A stretch of DNA of 64,000 nt from Photobacterium gaetbulicola Gung47 (GCA_000940995.1 CP005974.1:124001-188000); one strand, 5' to 3'. Positions 8,601-17,145 are shown, counted from the stretch's first letter. Translations and numbers: made by a program. Notes: generated by a model from the letters alone, not told the origin.

Positions 8601-9113
8601 ATGAATCACATACTCCGTATCTTCAACCGCTCTTTAGTTGTTTTTGCTCTTTGCTTCACCGGTCAGGCCTTGGCCGAGCACCATGAAGCCAGCGAGGTGG
8701 AAAAGAACCTGGTCCAGGTCGCGGCCAGCAATGACGATTTCCAAACCTTAGTGATGGCGATCAAAGCCGCCGAACTGGTGGGAACATTGGAAGGGAAAGG
8801 CCCGTTTACGGTTTTGGCACCAACCGATGATGCCTTTGCTAAACTGCCCGAAGGTACGCTAGCCGAGCTGCTTGAACCGGATAACAAAGAAAAACTCCAG
8901 GCGGTACTGACCTACCATGTCTTGCCCGGCGCGATCTCTTCTGAAGAAGTGGCCAAGCTCAAGTTGCCGGAAACAGTCCAAGGCGGAACGGTGGCCATCG
9001 AAACCGATGACGAGGGCAAGGTTACCATCAACGGTGCCAGTGTTATTACCGCGGATATACCGGCCAGCAACGGGGTGATCCATGTTATCGACACGGTGCT
9101 TATCCCAGAATAA
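8601..9113 (+). CDS. Secreted fasciclin (FAS1) domain protein
   Basis: A 170-residue exported protein with one FAS1 domain, a fold used for adhesion or surface contacts. The chosen ATG at 8601 gives a clean signal peptide (hydrophobic core SLVVFALCF, cleavage after GQALA); the frame is open further upstream but those residues are not protein-like. FAS1 landmarks are visible: FTVLAPTDDAFAKLP, LTYHVLPG, and the C-terminal ASNGVIHVIDTVLIP. A terminator follows at 9155. It is the first core gene beside the island. Many marine gamma-proteobacteria carry one such protein; its ligand is unknown. Confidence 0.88.
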   Translation: MNHILRIFNRSLVVFALCFTGQALAEHHEASEVEKNLVQVAASNDDFQTLVMAIKAAELVGTLEGKGPFTVLAPTDDAFAKLPEGTLAELLEPDNKEKLQAVLTYHVLPGAISSEEVAKLKLPETVQGGTVAIETDDEGKVTINGASVITADIPASNGVIHVIDTVLIPE

Positions 9114-9154
9114 AGCCAGCCGGCAATGACAGCGCCAAGGCGCTCAGAAAGCAC

Positions 9155-9184
9155 AGCGCTTCACTCTCGGTGAAGCGCTTTTCT
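9155..9184 (+). terminator. Terminator of the fasciclin gene
   Basis: Stem AGCGCTTCAC / GTGAAGCGCT followed by TTTTC. It touches the stop of ppnP, which converges from the right. Confidence 0.75.
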
Positions 9185-9185
9185 A

Positions 9186-9467
9186 TTAAAGGTAATCACA
9201 CAGGTAGGCGGTCGGCTCAGCAACCTTCACCTCAAACGAGGAGTCACCAGGGACTTCAAAGTCGTCACCGGCATAATAGGTTTCCCACTCGATATGGCCC
9301 GGCAGTTTCACGGTCAAGGCGCCCTTGACCACGCTCATCTTTTCTGGCGCCGCCGTACCGAAGGTATATTCTCCCGGAGCCATGACTCCCACGCTGGCAC
9401 GCTCGCCAGAGGTCTCAAATCCCAGGGACTTAACCTGGCCATCAAAATACTCATTCACATTCAACAT
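9186..9467 (-). CDS. ppnP: Pyrimidine/purine nucleoside phosphorylase PpnP (YaiE)
   Basis: Small cupin-fold enzyme that splits many nucleosides with phosphate. The 93-residue product from the ATG at 9467 (MLNVNEYFDGQVKSLGF) aligns along its full length with E. coli PpnP as I know it, including ASVGVMAPGEYTF and the C-terminal VAEPTAYLCDYL. An upstream in-frame start exists at 9488 but a purine-rich ribosome site sits just ahead of 9467. It lies alone between the convergent fasciclin gene and zntR. Confidence 0.93.
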   Translation of the reverse strand: MLNVNEYFDGQVKSLGFETSGERASVGVMAPGEYTFGTAAPEKMSVVKGALTVKLPGHIEWETYYAGDDFEVPGDSSFEVKVAEPTAYLCDYL

Positions 9468-9560
9468 GACTTTCCCTATCAATAACAAAGCGATACTTCG
9501 ACGCTACCACAACTTCAACGCCTGCCCAATATAATTTCTCGATTTCCTGCCTTTTTCAGG

Positions 9561-10031
9561 CTATTGCTCGGAACAGTGGGTCCGCCTACTACAGCACTGG
9601 CTGTCTACCTCCCTGGCGGGCTCCGGCTCTTCTTCACCCAGCGCCTCGAGGATCGAGCAGTGACTGGCATCATCATCAACATGGCCACAGCAGGCATCAT
9701 TAATTTTCTTCAGGGCCTTACGGATCCGCGACAGCTCCGCCATCTTGCGGTCCACCTCATCCAGCTTAGCCTGAGTGATCGCCTTAACCTCGGCACAGCT
9801 GTGCTGGCTAGCTTCGAGGCGAATATCCAGCAACTCCCTGATTTCATCCAGACTCAGGCCAATCGCCTTGGCCCGAAGGATGAAACGGATCCGCGACAGG
9901 TCATCTTCGCTGTAGAGCCGATAACCGCTCTCACTGCGACCTGCCGGGACCAGCAGACCGTTCTTCTCGTAAAACCGCAACGTATCACTGCTGACCCCAC
10001 AGTGCTTAGCCAATTGGCCAATCAAATACAT
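9561..10031 (-). CDS. zntR: MerR-family zinc-responsive regulator ZntR
   Basis: Metal-sensing activator of zinc efflux. The protein begins MYLIGQLAKHCGVSSDTLRFYEK, the MerR winged-helix, and after the dimerisation helix has the ZntR metal loop: cysteine in QHSCAEVK, CC in NDACCGH, and HC in ASHCSIL. The start at 10031 is chosen because the extra 12 residues upstream are not part of the family. The C-terminus carries an additional cysteine and histidine cluster (CCSRRTHCSEQ) not found in E. coli ZntR, which may bind further metal. It is divergent from purH, with about 210 bases between them. Its usual target zntA is not in the window. Confidence 0.9.
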   Translation of the reverse strand: MYLIGQLAKHCGVSSDTLRFYEKNGLLVPAGRSESGYRLYSEDDLSRIRFILRAKAIGLSLDEIRELLDIRLEASQHSCAEVKAITQAKLDEVDRKMAELSRIRKALKKINDACCGHVDDDASHCSILEALGEEEPEPAREVDSQCCSRRTHCSEQ

Positions 10032-10068
10032 ACCGCCCCTATACCTTAGGTGATGAGCAAACAACAAA

Positions 10069-10106
10069 AAGCAAACGTTTGCGTAGTGATGGAATTAATG
10101 TAAAAT
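10069..10106 (+). promoter_or_regulatory. PurR operator overlapping the purH promoter
   Basis: AAGCAAACGTTTGCGT at 10069-10084 contains the perfect 12-bp palindrome GCAAACGTTTGC and fits the PurR consensus. A -35 box TTGCGT (10079-10084) overlaps it and a -10 box TAAAAT (10101-10106) follows after 16 bases. Repression of purH by PurR with purine corepressor is known in enterobacteria and is inferred here. Confidence 0.85.
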
Positions 10107-10165
10107 ATGCTGCGTTGATCACACCCCCAACAACAGCACTGTGTATCTTCGATTCTAGCCGAGGG

Positions 10166-10211
10166 TATTTACCAAAATCCAGCCACCTCGCCTGCTGGAT
10201 TTTGGCAAATA
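10166..10211 (+). promoter_or_regulatory. Long leader hairpin upstream of purH
   Basis: Two 18-base arms (10166-10183 and 10194-10211) pair with a single A-C mismatch around a 10-base loop. No run of T follows, so it is not a simple terminator. It lies in the untranslated leader 30 bases before the purH start. I do not know a named RNA family for it. Confidence 0.7.
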
Positions 10212-10241
10212 GTCCTCCGTGTTTACAAAGAGATGGTTGCA

Positions 10242-11834
10242 ATGGAAAACGCTCGTCCTATCCGCCGTGCGCTAATTAGCGTGTCAGACAAAACTGGTAT
10301 TGTTGAGTTCGCCCAGGCGCTTGCCGATCGTGGTGTCGACATCCTGTCCACAGGTGGCACTGCCAGCCTGCTTGCCGAGCAGGGTATCAAGGTAACTGAA
10401 GTTTCCGATCACACCGGCTTCCCTGAAATGATGGACGGTCGCGTCAAGACCCTACACCCGAAAATCCACGGTGGGGTACTGGGCCGTCGCGGTACTGACG
10501 ATGCAGTGATGAACGAGCATGGCATTGCCCCGATCGACATGGTTGTGGTCAACCTATACCCGTTCGCAGCGACAGTGGCCAACCCAGATTGCACCCTGGA
10601 AGATGCGGTTGAGAACATCGATATCGGTGGCCCGACGATGGTTCGCTCTGCCGCGAAAAACCACAAAGACGTAACCATTATCGTCAATGCCCACGACTAC
10701 GATCGCGTGCTGACAGAAATGGCAGCCAATGACGGTTCACTGACCCATGCAACCCGTTTCGACCTGGCTATCGCAGCTTTCGAGCACACCGCTGCTTACG
10801 ACGGTATGATTGCCAACTACTTCGGTACCATGGTGCCGTCTTACGGTGACAACAAGGAAGGCGACGAAGAGTCTAAATTCCCTCGCACTTTCAACCAGCA
10901 GTTCGAGAAGAAGCAGGACATGCGCTACGGTGAGAACAGCCACCAGGCTGCCGCTTTCTACGTTGAGAGCAACCCGGAAGAAGCATCGGTTGCGACGGCT
11001 CGCCAGATCCAAGGCAAAGCCCTGTCTTACAACAACATCGCTGATACCGATGCCGCACTTGAGTGTGTGAAAGAGTTCGACCAACCAGCCTGTGTCATTG
11101 TGAAGCACGCCAACCCTTGTGGTGTCGCGCTGGGTGACAACATCTTTGAAGCCTACGACCGTGCGTTCAAAACTGACCCAACCTCTGCCTTTGGCGGCAT
11201 CATCGCATTCAACCGTGAACTGGATGCCGCAACGGCAACGGCTATTACAGAGCGTCAATTCGTTGAAGTGATCATTGCACCTTCTGTTTCAGCTGAAGCG
11301 GTAGAAATTGTCGCGGCCAAGAAAAATGTTCGCCTGCTAGAGTGCGGTGAGTGGAGCAGCAAGACCACTGGCTTTGACGTGAAACGCGTCAACGGCGGCC
11401 TGTTGGTTCAGGACCGTGACCAAGGCATGGTGTCTGAGGCTGATCTTAAAGTTGTTTCTAAGCGCCAGCCAACACAAGAAGAGCTAAAAGATGCCCTATT
11501 CTGCTGGAAAGTCGCTAAATACGTGAAGTCTAACGCGATTGTTTACGCCAAAGGCGATATGACCATCGGTGTGGGCGCTGGCCAGATGAGCCGTGTTTAC
11601 TCCGCGAAAATTGCCGGTATCAAAGCGGCTGACGAGAATTTGGAAGTTGCGGGTAGCGTGATGGCTTCTGATGCCTTCTTCCCGTTCCGCGACGGTATCG
11701 ACGCGGCGGCTGAAGCGGGTATCAAGTGTGTGATCCAGCCAGGTGGCTCGATGCGCGACCAGGAAGTGATTGACGCTGCCGACGAGCACGGCATGGCGAT
11801 GATCTTTACGGGCATGCGCCACTTCCGCCACTAA
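10242..11834 (+). CDS. purH: Bifunctional AICAR transformylase / IMP cyclohydrolase PurH
   Basis: Catalyses the last two steps of IMP synthesis: formyl transfer to AICAR and ring closure. The 530-residue product matches E. coli PurH closely, with the N-terminal MGS-like cyclohydrolase domain (RRALISVSDKTG, LHPKIHGG) and the C-terminal AICARFT domain (MRYGENSHQ, CVIVKHANPCGVA, AFGGIIAFNRE, MRHFRH end). The ATG at 10242 is preferred over 10233 because the AAGAG ribosome site is about 9 bases ahead of it and the protein start then fits the family. It is under a PurR operator and behind a leader hairpin; purD follows after its own terminator and leader. Confidence 0.97.
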   Translation: MENARPIRRALISVSDKTGIVEFAQALADRGVDILSTGGTASLLAEQGIKVTEVSDHTGFPEMMDGRVKTLHPKIHGGVLGRRGTDDAVMNEHGIAPIDMVVVNLYPFAATVANPDCTLEDAVENIDIGGPTMVRSAAKNHKDVTIIVNAHDYDRVLTEMAANDGSLTHATRFDLAIAAFEHTAAYDGMIANYFGTMVPSYGDNKEGDEESKFPRTFNQQFEKKQDMRYGENSHQAAAFYVESNPEEASVATARQIQGKALSYNNIADTDAALECVKEFDQPACVIVKHANPCGVALGDNIFEAYDRAFKTDPTSAFGGIIAFNRELDAATATAITERQFVEVIIAPSVSAEAVEIVAAKKNVRLLECGEWSSKTTGFDVKRVNGGLLVQDRDQGMVSEADLKVVSKRQPTQEELKDALFCWKVAKYVKSNAIVYAKGDMTIGVGAGQMSRVYSAKIAGIKAADENLEVAGSVMASDAFFPFRDGIDAAAEAGIKCVIQPGGSMRDQEVIDAADEHGMAMIFTGMRHFRH

Positions 11835-11842
11835 TCACTACA

Positions 11843-11868
11843 GGCTCCGGGGAAACCCGGAGCCTTAT
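11843..11868 (+). terminator. Terminator-like hairpin after purH
   Basis: Perfect 9-bp stem GGCTCCGGG / CCCGGAGCC with a GAAA tetraloop, then TTATT. The T run is weak, so read-through into purD is possible. Confidence 0.65.
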
Positions 11869-11937
11869 TCGATTTTAAGAACCCAGACTGTTGTAGAGTC
11901 AGCTCTATAACAAAGCTTAAAAATTTTTAATTTTAGA

Positions 11938-12021
11938 GCAAAGCCATAAAGCCTAGTTCAAGGAACGCACGCGGAGCTTATGGACATAAGTGAGCATGCG
12001 TGACACAGAAATTGGCTTTGT
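11938..12021 (+). ncRNA. Structured leader upstream of purD (unassigned)
   Basis: An outer helix CAAAGCCA (11939-11946) with TGGCTTTG (12013-12020) closes a domain that holds a second hairpin at 11965-12001: ACGCACGC with GCATGCGT (one mismatch), an internal purine loop (GGA opposite GA), then GCTTAT/ATAAGT around a GGAC tetraloop. The outer helix ends about 25 bases before the purD start. The nested design with a purine-rich internal loop looks like a cis-regulatory RNA. I cannot tie it to a named family. Confidence 0.55.
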
Positions 12022-12045
12022 GGCGAAGCTATCAAAGGTAAAATG

Positions 12046-13338
12046 ATGAATGTATTGATTATTGGTGCTGGCGGCCGCGAACACGCACTGGGCTGGAAAG
12101 CCGCACAAAACCCAAATGTTGAGACTGTTTTCGTTGCCCCGGGTAACGCTGGTACTGCGCTTGAGCCTAAGCTGGAAAACGTTGCGATTGGCGTTGAAGA
12201 CATCGAGGCCCTGGTTGCCTTTGCCAAGGAAAAAGCCATTGAGCTGACCATTGTTGGCCCTGAAGCACCATTGGTGATCGGCGTGGTTGATGCTTTCCGC
12301 GCTGCTGGCCTGCCAATTTTCGGCCCAACTGAAGCCGCAGCCCAGCTGGAGGGCTCTAAAGCCTTCACCAAGGACTTCCTGGCTCGCCACCAGATCCCGA
12401 CCGGTGCCTACGCTAACTTCACTGAGATCGAGCCTGCTCTGGCCTACGTACGCGAGCAGGGTGCACCGATTGTGGTTAAGGCTGACGGCCTTGCTGCCGG
12501 TAAAGGGGTGATCGTCGCGATGACCCTTGAAGAAGCAGAAGATGCCATCAAGGACATGCTAGCTGGCAATGCCTTCGGCGCAGCCGGTAGCCGCGTGGTG
12601 ATCGAAGAGTTCCTGGAAGGCGAAGAAGCAAGCTTTATCGTGATGGTTGACGGCGAGAACGTCTTGCCAATGGCCACCAGCCAGGATCACAAGCGTGTCG
12701 GCGACAAAGACACCGGACCGAATACCGGCGGGATGGGTGCTTACTCACCAGCGCCTGTCGTCACGCCAGAAATCCACAACCGCATCATGGAAGAGGTGAT
12801 CTACCCGACGGTACGCGGTATGGCCGCAGAAGGTCACCCTTACACCGGCTTCCTGTACGCTGGCCTGATGATTGCCGCAGATGGCACGCCGAAAGTGATC
12901 GAGTACAACTGCCGCTTCGGCGATCCTGAAACCCAGCCAATCATGATGCGCATGGAATCGGATCTGGTTGAGCTTTGCCTGATGGCAATTGACGAGAAGC
13001 TGGATCAAGCTGAATCCAAGTGGGATCAGCGCGCCTCAATTGGTGTGGTACTGGCCGCAGGCGGCTACCCGGCCAGCTATGCCAAAGGCGATGTGATCAG
13101 CCTGCCTAGCACCGACGTTGAAGGCCAGAAAATCTTCCACGCCGGTACGGCAACCAACGCCGAAGGCGAAATCGTGACTAACGGTGGCCGCGTACTGTGT
13201 GCGACAGCACTTGGCAACTCGGTCTCTGAAGCCCAGCAGCGTGCCTACGAGTTGACCAAGCAGGTAAGCTGGAACGGTATGTTCCACCGCAACGATATCG
13301 GCTACCGTGCCGTTGCCCGCGAGCAGCAAGAGAGCTAA
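12046..13338 (+). CDS. purD: Phosphoribosylamine-glycine ligase PurD
   Basis: Second step of purine synthesis, joining glycine to phosphoribosylamine with ATP. The 430-residue product follows E. coli PurD throughout: NVLIIGAGGREHALGWKA at the N-terminus, KADGLAAGKGVI in the ATP-grasp lid, DHKRVGDKDTGPNTGGMGA, and EYNCRFGDPETQ for metal binding. Two ATGs (12043 and 12046) are adjacent; 12046 has the better spacing (7) from the AAAGG site. It stands in its usual place after purH, but with a terminator-like hairpin and a structured leader between them. Confidence 0.97.
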   Translation: MNVLIIGAGGREHALGWKAAQNPNVETVFVAPGNAGTALEPKLENVAIGVEDIEALVAFAKEKAIELTIVGPEAPLVIGVVDAFRAAGLPIFGPTEAAAQLEGSKAFTKDFLARHQIPTGAYANFTEIEPALAYVREQGAPIVVKADGLAAGKGVIVAMTLEEAEDAIKDMLAGNAFGAAGSRVVIEEFLEGEEASFIVMVDGENVLPMATSQDHKRVGDKDTGPNTGGMGAYSPAPVVTPEIHNRIMEEVIYPTVRGMAAEGHPYTGFLYAGLMIAADGTPKVIEYNCRFGDPETQPIMMRMESDLVELCLMAIDEKLDQAESKWDQRASIGVVLAAGGYPASYAKGDVISLPSTDVEGQKIFHAGTATNAEGEIVTNGGRVLCATALGNSVSEAQQRAYELTKQVSWNGMFHRNDIGYRAVAREQQES

Positions 13339-13368
13339 TCGCCGTTTGGTAAACTGATAGCCATTCTA

Positions 13369-13396
13369 AAAACGCGCCCTCGGGCGCGTTTTTTTA
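13369..13396. terminator. Bidirectional terminator between purD and the DUF1481 gene
   Basis: Stem AACGCGCCC / GGGCGCGTT with loop TC, seven further T's on the plus strand and a T run on the minus strand too. It serves both convergent genes. Confidence 0.9.
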
Positions 13397-13423
13397 TTGT
13401 CATTCTCGCTCTGGAAAGCGCGA

Positions 13424-14125
13424 TCAATTCGTCAACAGAACCGGCGCGGTCAGGCAGGCTGGCTGATCGTCGGCCAACATCAACAGCGTCTTGGCGGTCA
13501 GGGTGCTGCGACGGACCTGGCCAATGACCGCCATATACCCGTCCTGCTGATGTTCCTGCACTTGCTGCTGCACATAATCGGGCAACACCGGGGTAAAGTT
13601 GACCTGGAGCGGACGCTGATCAGCACAGCGGTAGAACTGCCCCTGCTTCCAAAAACCTTGTACCAAGGACTGATCATCCTTGCGCTGCTGCTTAACCACA
13701 TCCGTGCCGTGCTCGGCTTCCTCGAGCAGTTGCTGCAGTTGTCTGCTACCAAGCGGGATCAGCTCATCTCCCAGGGTATAGCGCTGGAACACCGCATTGC
13801 CCAGGGTATCGTAGCGCACATGCAGGGAGAAGGGCTTGAGCTGCTGCTCGTCGAGCTGCCGCCCCTCACGTTTTATTTCGCGTAGTTTGCCATCGCGCCA
13901 ACGGTAATCAGTACGGTAGTCACCATAGTCACCAGCCATCACCCGATCAGCCAAGCTTACAGGGCGGTTCTGCTGTGAGGTAAACCAATAGATGGACGTG
14001 CTGTCACCGAGACTCTGACCACCGGTATGGGTCAAGACTGGCGTTATATTGTTTTCAGGGACTGTGGGATTGGAGGCGCATCCCGCTAACAGCGAGACGG
14101 TGAGAAAAGTCAGTAGTCGCTTCAT
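13424..14125 (-). CDS. DUF1481 lipoprotein (YjaH-like)
   Basis: A 233-residue predicted lipoprotein of unknown function. The N-terminus MKRLLTFLTVSLLAGCASN has a clear lipobox (LAGC, Cys16), so it should be anchored in the membrane facing the periplasm. The family DUF1481 is known downstream of hupA in enterobacteria (yjaH), and the same position here supports the call. It ends at the bidirectional terminator shared with purD. Nothing in the sequence suggests an enzymatic site. Confidence 0.85.
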   Translation of the reverse strand: MKRLLTFLTVSLLAGCASNPTVPENNITPVLTHTGGQSLGDSTSIYWFTSQQNRPVSLADRVMAGDYGDYRTDYRWRDGKLREIKREGRQLDEQQLKPFSLHVRYDTLGNAVFQRYTLGDELIPLGSRQLQQLLEEAEHGTDVVKQQRKDDQSLVQGFWKQGQFYRCADQRPLQVNFTPVLPDYVQQQVQEHQQDGYMAVIGQVRRSTLTAKTLLMLADDQPACLTAPVLLTN

Positions 14126-14164
14126 GGAAAAACTCCGCCAGATAGATACCTGGCGGAGTATAGA

Positions 14165-14437
14165 TTATTTCACTGAGTCTTTCAGTGCTTTACCTGCAAC
14201 GAAAGCAGGTACGTTGGCCGCTGCGATCTGGATTTCCTGACCCGTTTGTGGGTTACGGCCAGTACGCGCTGCACGGTGGTTTACTTTGAAAGTACCAAAG
14301 CCGATTAGTTGAACCTGGTCACCTTCTTTAAGCGCATCAGTAATGCCGTCTAGGGTAGACTCTAGAGCAACTTTAGCTTGAGCTTTAGAAAGATCTGCTT
14401 TTTCAGCGATCAGGTCAATCAGTTGGGTCTTGTTCAT
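14165..14437 (-). CDS. hupA: DNA-binding protein HU-alpha
   Basis: Histone-like nucleoid protein of 90 residues that bends DNA. MNKTQLIDLIAEKADLSKAQ, the signature GFGTFKVNHRAARTGRNPQTG and the IAAANVPAF arm are all present. The subunit is called alpha from its place beside the DUF1481 gene and from the sequence. The DUF1481 gene follows 39 bases later, probably in one transcript. Confidence 0.97.
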   Translation of the reverse strand: MNKTQLIDLIAEKADLSKAQAKVALESTLDGITDALKEGDQVQLIGFGTFKVNHRAARTGRNPQTGQEIQIAAANVPAFVAGKALKDSVK

Positions 14438-14664
14438 TAGGTTTCCCTTCTAAGGTTTTTTCTTAAGACGCATCAACTCTAATTCAAAAGAAGCCCGTGT
14501 GGCAAAGGTTTGTCAGCCTTGATGTGGTTAGGTGCGGGCTCTTTAACCATAAACTGAGCGCAAGTTCACAAAATGTTACTAATATGAAGACTGAAATAGT
14601 TGTATTTATTCGCTTCAACACCGATTAATATAGGCGTTATCCGTTATTTTTTACCAAGGTAAGC

Positions 14665-15720
14665 ATGATACTCCTTACGATTTACATCGCTGTTGCGATT
14701 GGTGTTTCGTTTATTTGTTCAGTCCTGGAAGCTGTTCTGCTCAGCATCTCCCCTAGCTATATCGGTACTCTGCGTCAGCAGGGCCACCCTGCCGCCGATC
14801 GCCTCGCGGCTCTAAAAGACAATATCGACCGCCCACTGGCTTCGATCCTAACCCTCAATACCATTGCCCATACCATAGGTGCGGCAACCGCCGGCGCACA
14901 AGCCGCGGTGGTATTTGGCAGCCAATGGCTAGGTGTATTCTCCGGCGTACTGACGATTGGTATTTTGCTATTCTCAGAAATTATTCCGAAGACTATCGGT
15001 GCCACCTACTGGCGCCAGCTGGCACCCGCCTCGGCATCGACCCTGCGCTGGATGGTCTGGGCCCTGACGCCATTCGTATGGGTGTCAGAACAAATCACCC
15101 GCCGCCTGTCACGAGGCCATGAAGCGCCGAAACTGCGTGATGAACTATCGGCGATGGCCATGCTGGCCCAGGAATCGGGGGAGCTGGCTGAAGGCGAGTC
15201 AAAGATCATGACAAACCTGCTGCAGTTCCGTGATGTCAGCGTCACCAAGATCATGACACCACGACCGGTCCTGTTCCGTGTTGACGCCGAGCAGCCAATC
15301 AACGAGTTTCTGTCGCAGCACAAAGACAGCCCGTTCTCGCGCCCGCTGGTCTACAGCGAGCAGAAAGACAATATCCTTGGCTTCGTCCACCGCCTTGAGC
15401 TGTTTGCCGAAAGCCAGGCAGGCCGCGGCCAGAAAGAGCTGGGTACCCTGATGCGTCCGCTGCCGGTCGTCATGAACAATGCCAGCGTCCCCAAGGCCTT
15501 CGAGCAGCTAATGAAAGAGCGCTCCCAGCTGGTACTGGTGGTCGATGAATACGGTACGGTCCAGGGGCTGGTAACCATGGAAGACATCTTCGAACACCTG
15601 GTCGGCGAAGAAATTGTCGACGAGGCCGACAAGAATACCGACATGCAGCAGCTGGCCTACCAGCGCTGGGAAAAGTGGAAGAAAACCCACGGCGTGATCG
15701 AAAGCAAAGACGACGAGTAA
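14665..15720 (+). CDS. CNNM-domain membrane protein with CBS pair, short form
   Basis: Member of the CNNM/CorC family linked to magnesium or cobalt export. The 351-residue product has the CNNM transmembrane domain (about 1-165, with IIPKTIGATYW) and a CBS pair (about 190-325: TKIMTPRPVLFRVDA, VVDEYGTVQGLVTMEDIFE, EEIVDEAD). The protein ends soon after the second CBS domain, so the C-terminal CorC/HlyC domain of typical 420-450-residue members is missing; no stop codon scar or remnant follows, so the short form looks natural. The AAGGTAA site at 14656 supports the ATG at 14665. Confidence 0.88.
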   Translation: MILLTIYIAVAIGVSFICSVLEAVLLSISPSYIGTLRQQGHPAADRLAALKDNIDRPLASILTLNTIAHTIGAATAGAQAAVVFGSQWLGVFSGVLTIGILLFSEIIPKTIGATYWRQLAPASASTLRWMVWALTPFVWVSEQITRRLSRGHEAPKLRDELSAMAMLAQESGELAEGESKIMTNLLQFRDVSVTKIMTPRPVLFRVDAEQPINEFLSQHKDSPFSRPLVYSEQKDNILGFVHRLELFAESQAGRGQKELGTLMRPLPVVMNNASVPKAFEQLMKERSQLVLVVDEYGTVQGLVTMEDIFEHLVGEEIVDEADKNTDMQQLAYQRWEKWKKTHGVIESKDDE

Positions 15721-15732
15721 CCACATTATGAC

Positions 15733-15760
15733 GAAAGGGGCCAAATGGCCCCTTTTCCTT
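15733..15760. terminator. Bidirectional terminator between the CNNM gene and brnQ
   Basis: Stem AAAGGGGCCA / TGGCCCCTTT with T/A runs on both sides; both neighbours converge on it. Confidence 0.9.
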
Positions 15761-15771
15761 ATCTTAACGTT

Positions 15772-17085
15772 TCACCCTTTCATTGATGGCTGCAGTGCCA
15801 ACACTGAACGCGTAGCCCGGCTAACCACTGCGCCCATCGCGATCACCAGCAAGCTTGGCACCACCCAACCGGCATAGTCGCTATAAAGGGGCAGGTATTG
15901 CGCCAACCAACTGTCGAGCGCAGTCGGCATTTTGCCCAAGATATGCAACGCATCAACACTGCCGAAGACCAATGCCGTCATTACTGCCGCCATCACGGCC
16001 GGTGTCGTCAAGCGACGGCGCAGCGGAGCAATCACCAGCAGAGCAATGGCGACCGGGTGCAAGACCACAACCACCGGCAGAGTGATCGCCAATAGCTGCT
16101 CCAATCCAAGATTGGCCACCAGTCCGGCCACGATCATCGTTACCCAGACACTGCGCGAGTAAGTCACCGGCTGGAATGTGCGGCTGTAAAACTCGCTGCC
16201 TGCGGTCGTCACACCGATCGCAGTAGTCAGGCAGGCCAAAATCATCACCACGCCCAACAAGACACTGCCCAAAGTACCGAAGTGGGCCAAGGTGAACGCT
16301 GTCAGGATCTCGCCGCCATTGCCGAATACCGAGCCCAGGCTAGCACTGGTCGCACCGATATAGGCCAACGACAGGTACACCAGAGCCATCGCCACCGCGT
16401 ACATCACAGCAGCCATCAGGGTGTATTTTGCGGTCGCCCTCGGGCACTCCACCCCCATTTCGCGGATAGCACGGAAGATGATCCAGCCAAAGCCAATCGA
16501 ACCCAGCGCATCCATGGTCATGTAGCCTTGGGTCAACCCTTCGGCAAATGCCTTGTCCTGATACGGCCCCACAGCTGCCAGTGCTTCACTGGCCGGGGAC
16601 ATAAAAGCAGTCACTGCCAGCACGGAAAGGATAACCACCAGCATCGGGGTCAGCCACTTGCCTAATGTATCGACCAGCTTGCCCGGGTAGAGTGCAAACA
16701 CAATGGCAGCCAAGCAGAACACCACGGTGAAAGGAAGCAGTGCCGCCTCGCCGACAAAAGGGGCCAAACTAAACTGGTAGGCGACGGTGATGGCTCGGGG
16801 GATCACAAAGGCCGGGCCAATCACAATAAACACCATCACCCAAAACCCCGTCGCAACCGACTTGGGAAGGGCTGCGGTCAGGTTATCGGAGCCATGGACC
16901 AGTGCCACCATTACCAATGCCAATGCTGGCAGGCCAACACCAGTCAGCAGGAACCCGGCCATTCCGGAAGCAAAGTGTTCACCGGCCTGCAAGCCTAGGA
17001 ACGGAGGGAAGATCAGGTTACCGGCACCAAGGTACATGGCGAAAGTCATAAAGCCCAAGGCGGCGATGTTGCGTGCACTTAACAT
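15772..17085 (-). CDS. brnQ: Branched-chain amino acid transporter BrnQ
   Basis: Sodium-coupled uptake of leucine, isoleucine and valine across the inner membrane (LIVCS family). The 437-residue product starts MLSARNIAALGFMTFAMYLGAGNLIFPP, the family signature, and contains about twelve hydrophobic segments. Length is normal. Upstream lies a leader with a leucine-rich open frame and several mutually pairing segments (see 17146-17313), which suggests control by leucine supply. An AGAGGA ribosome site precedes the ATG. Confidence 0.95.
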   Translation of the reverse strand: MLSARNIAALGFMTFAMYLGAGNLIFPPFLGLQAGEHFASGMAGFLLTGVGLPALALVMVALVHGSDNLTAALPKSVATGFWVMVFIVIGPAFVIPRAITVAYQFSLAPFVGEAALLPFTVVFCLAAIVFALYPGKLVDTLGKWLTPMLVVILSVLAVTAFMSPASEALAAVGPYQDKAFAEGLTQGYMTMDALGSIGFGWIIFRAIREMGVECPRATAKYTLMAAVMYAVAMALVYLSLAYIGATSASLGSVFGNGGEILTAFTLAHFGTLGSVLLGVVMILACLTTAIGVTTAGSEFYSRTFQPVTYSRSVWVTMIVAGLVANLGLEQLLAITLPVVVVLHPVAIALLVIAPLRRRLTTPAVMAAVMTALVFGSVDALHILGKMPTALDSWLAQYLPLYSDYAGWVVPSLLVIAMGAVVSRATRSVLALQPSMKG

Positions 17086-17145
17086 AGTTATCCTCTACCG
17101 CGTCGGCTTGAAGGAAACTAAGGAGAATTCGGGTGGGAATATTGA

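Noticed and set aside
10737..11258. A 173-codon frame antisense to purH
   Set aside because: purH is a full, well-conserved gene; the antisense frame has no recognisable protein features and arises from codon bias.
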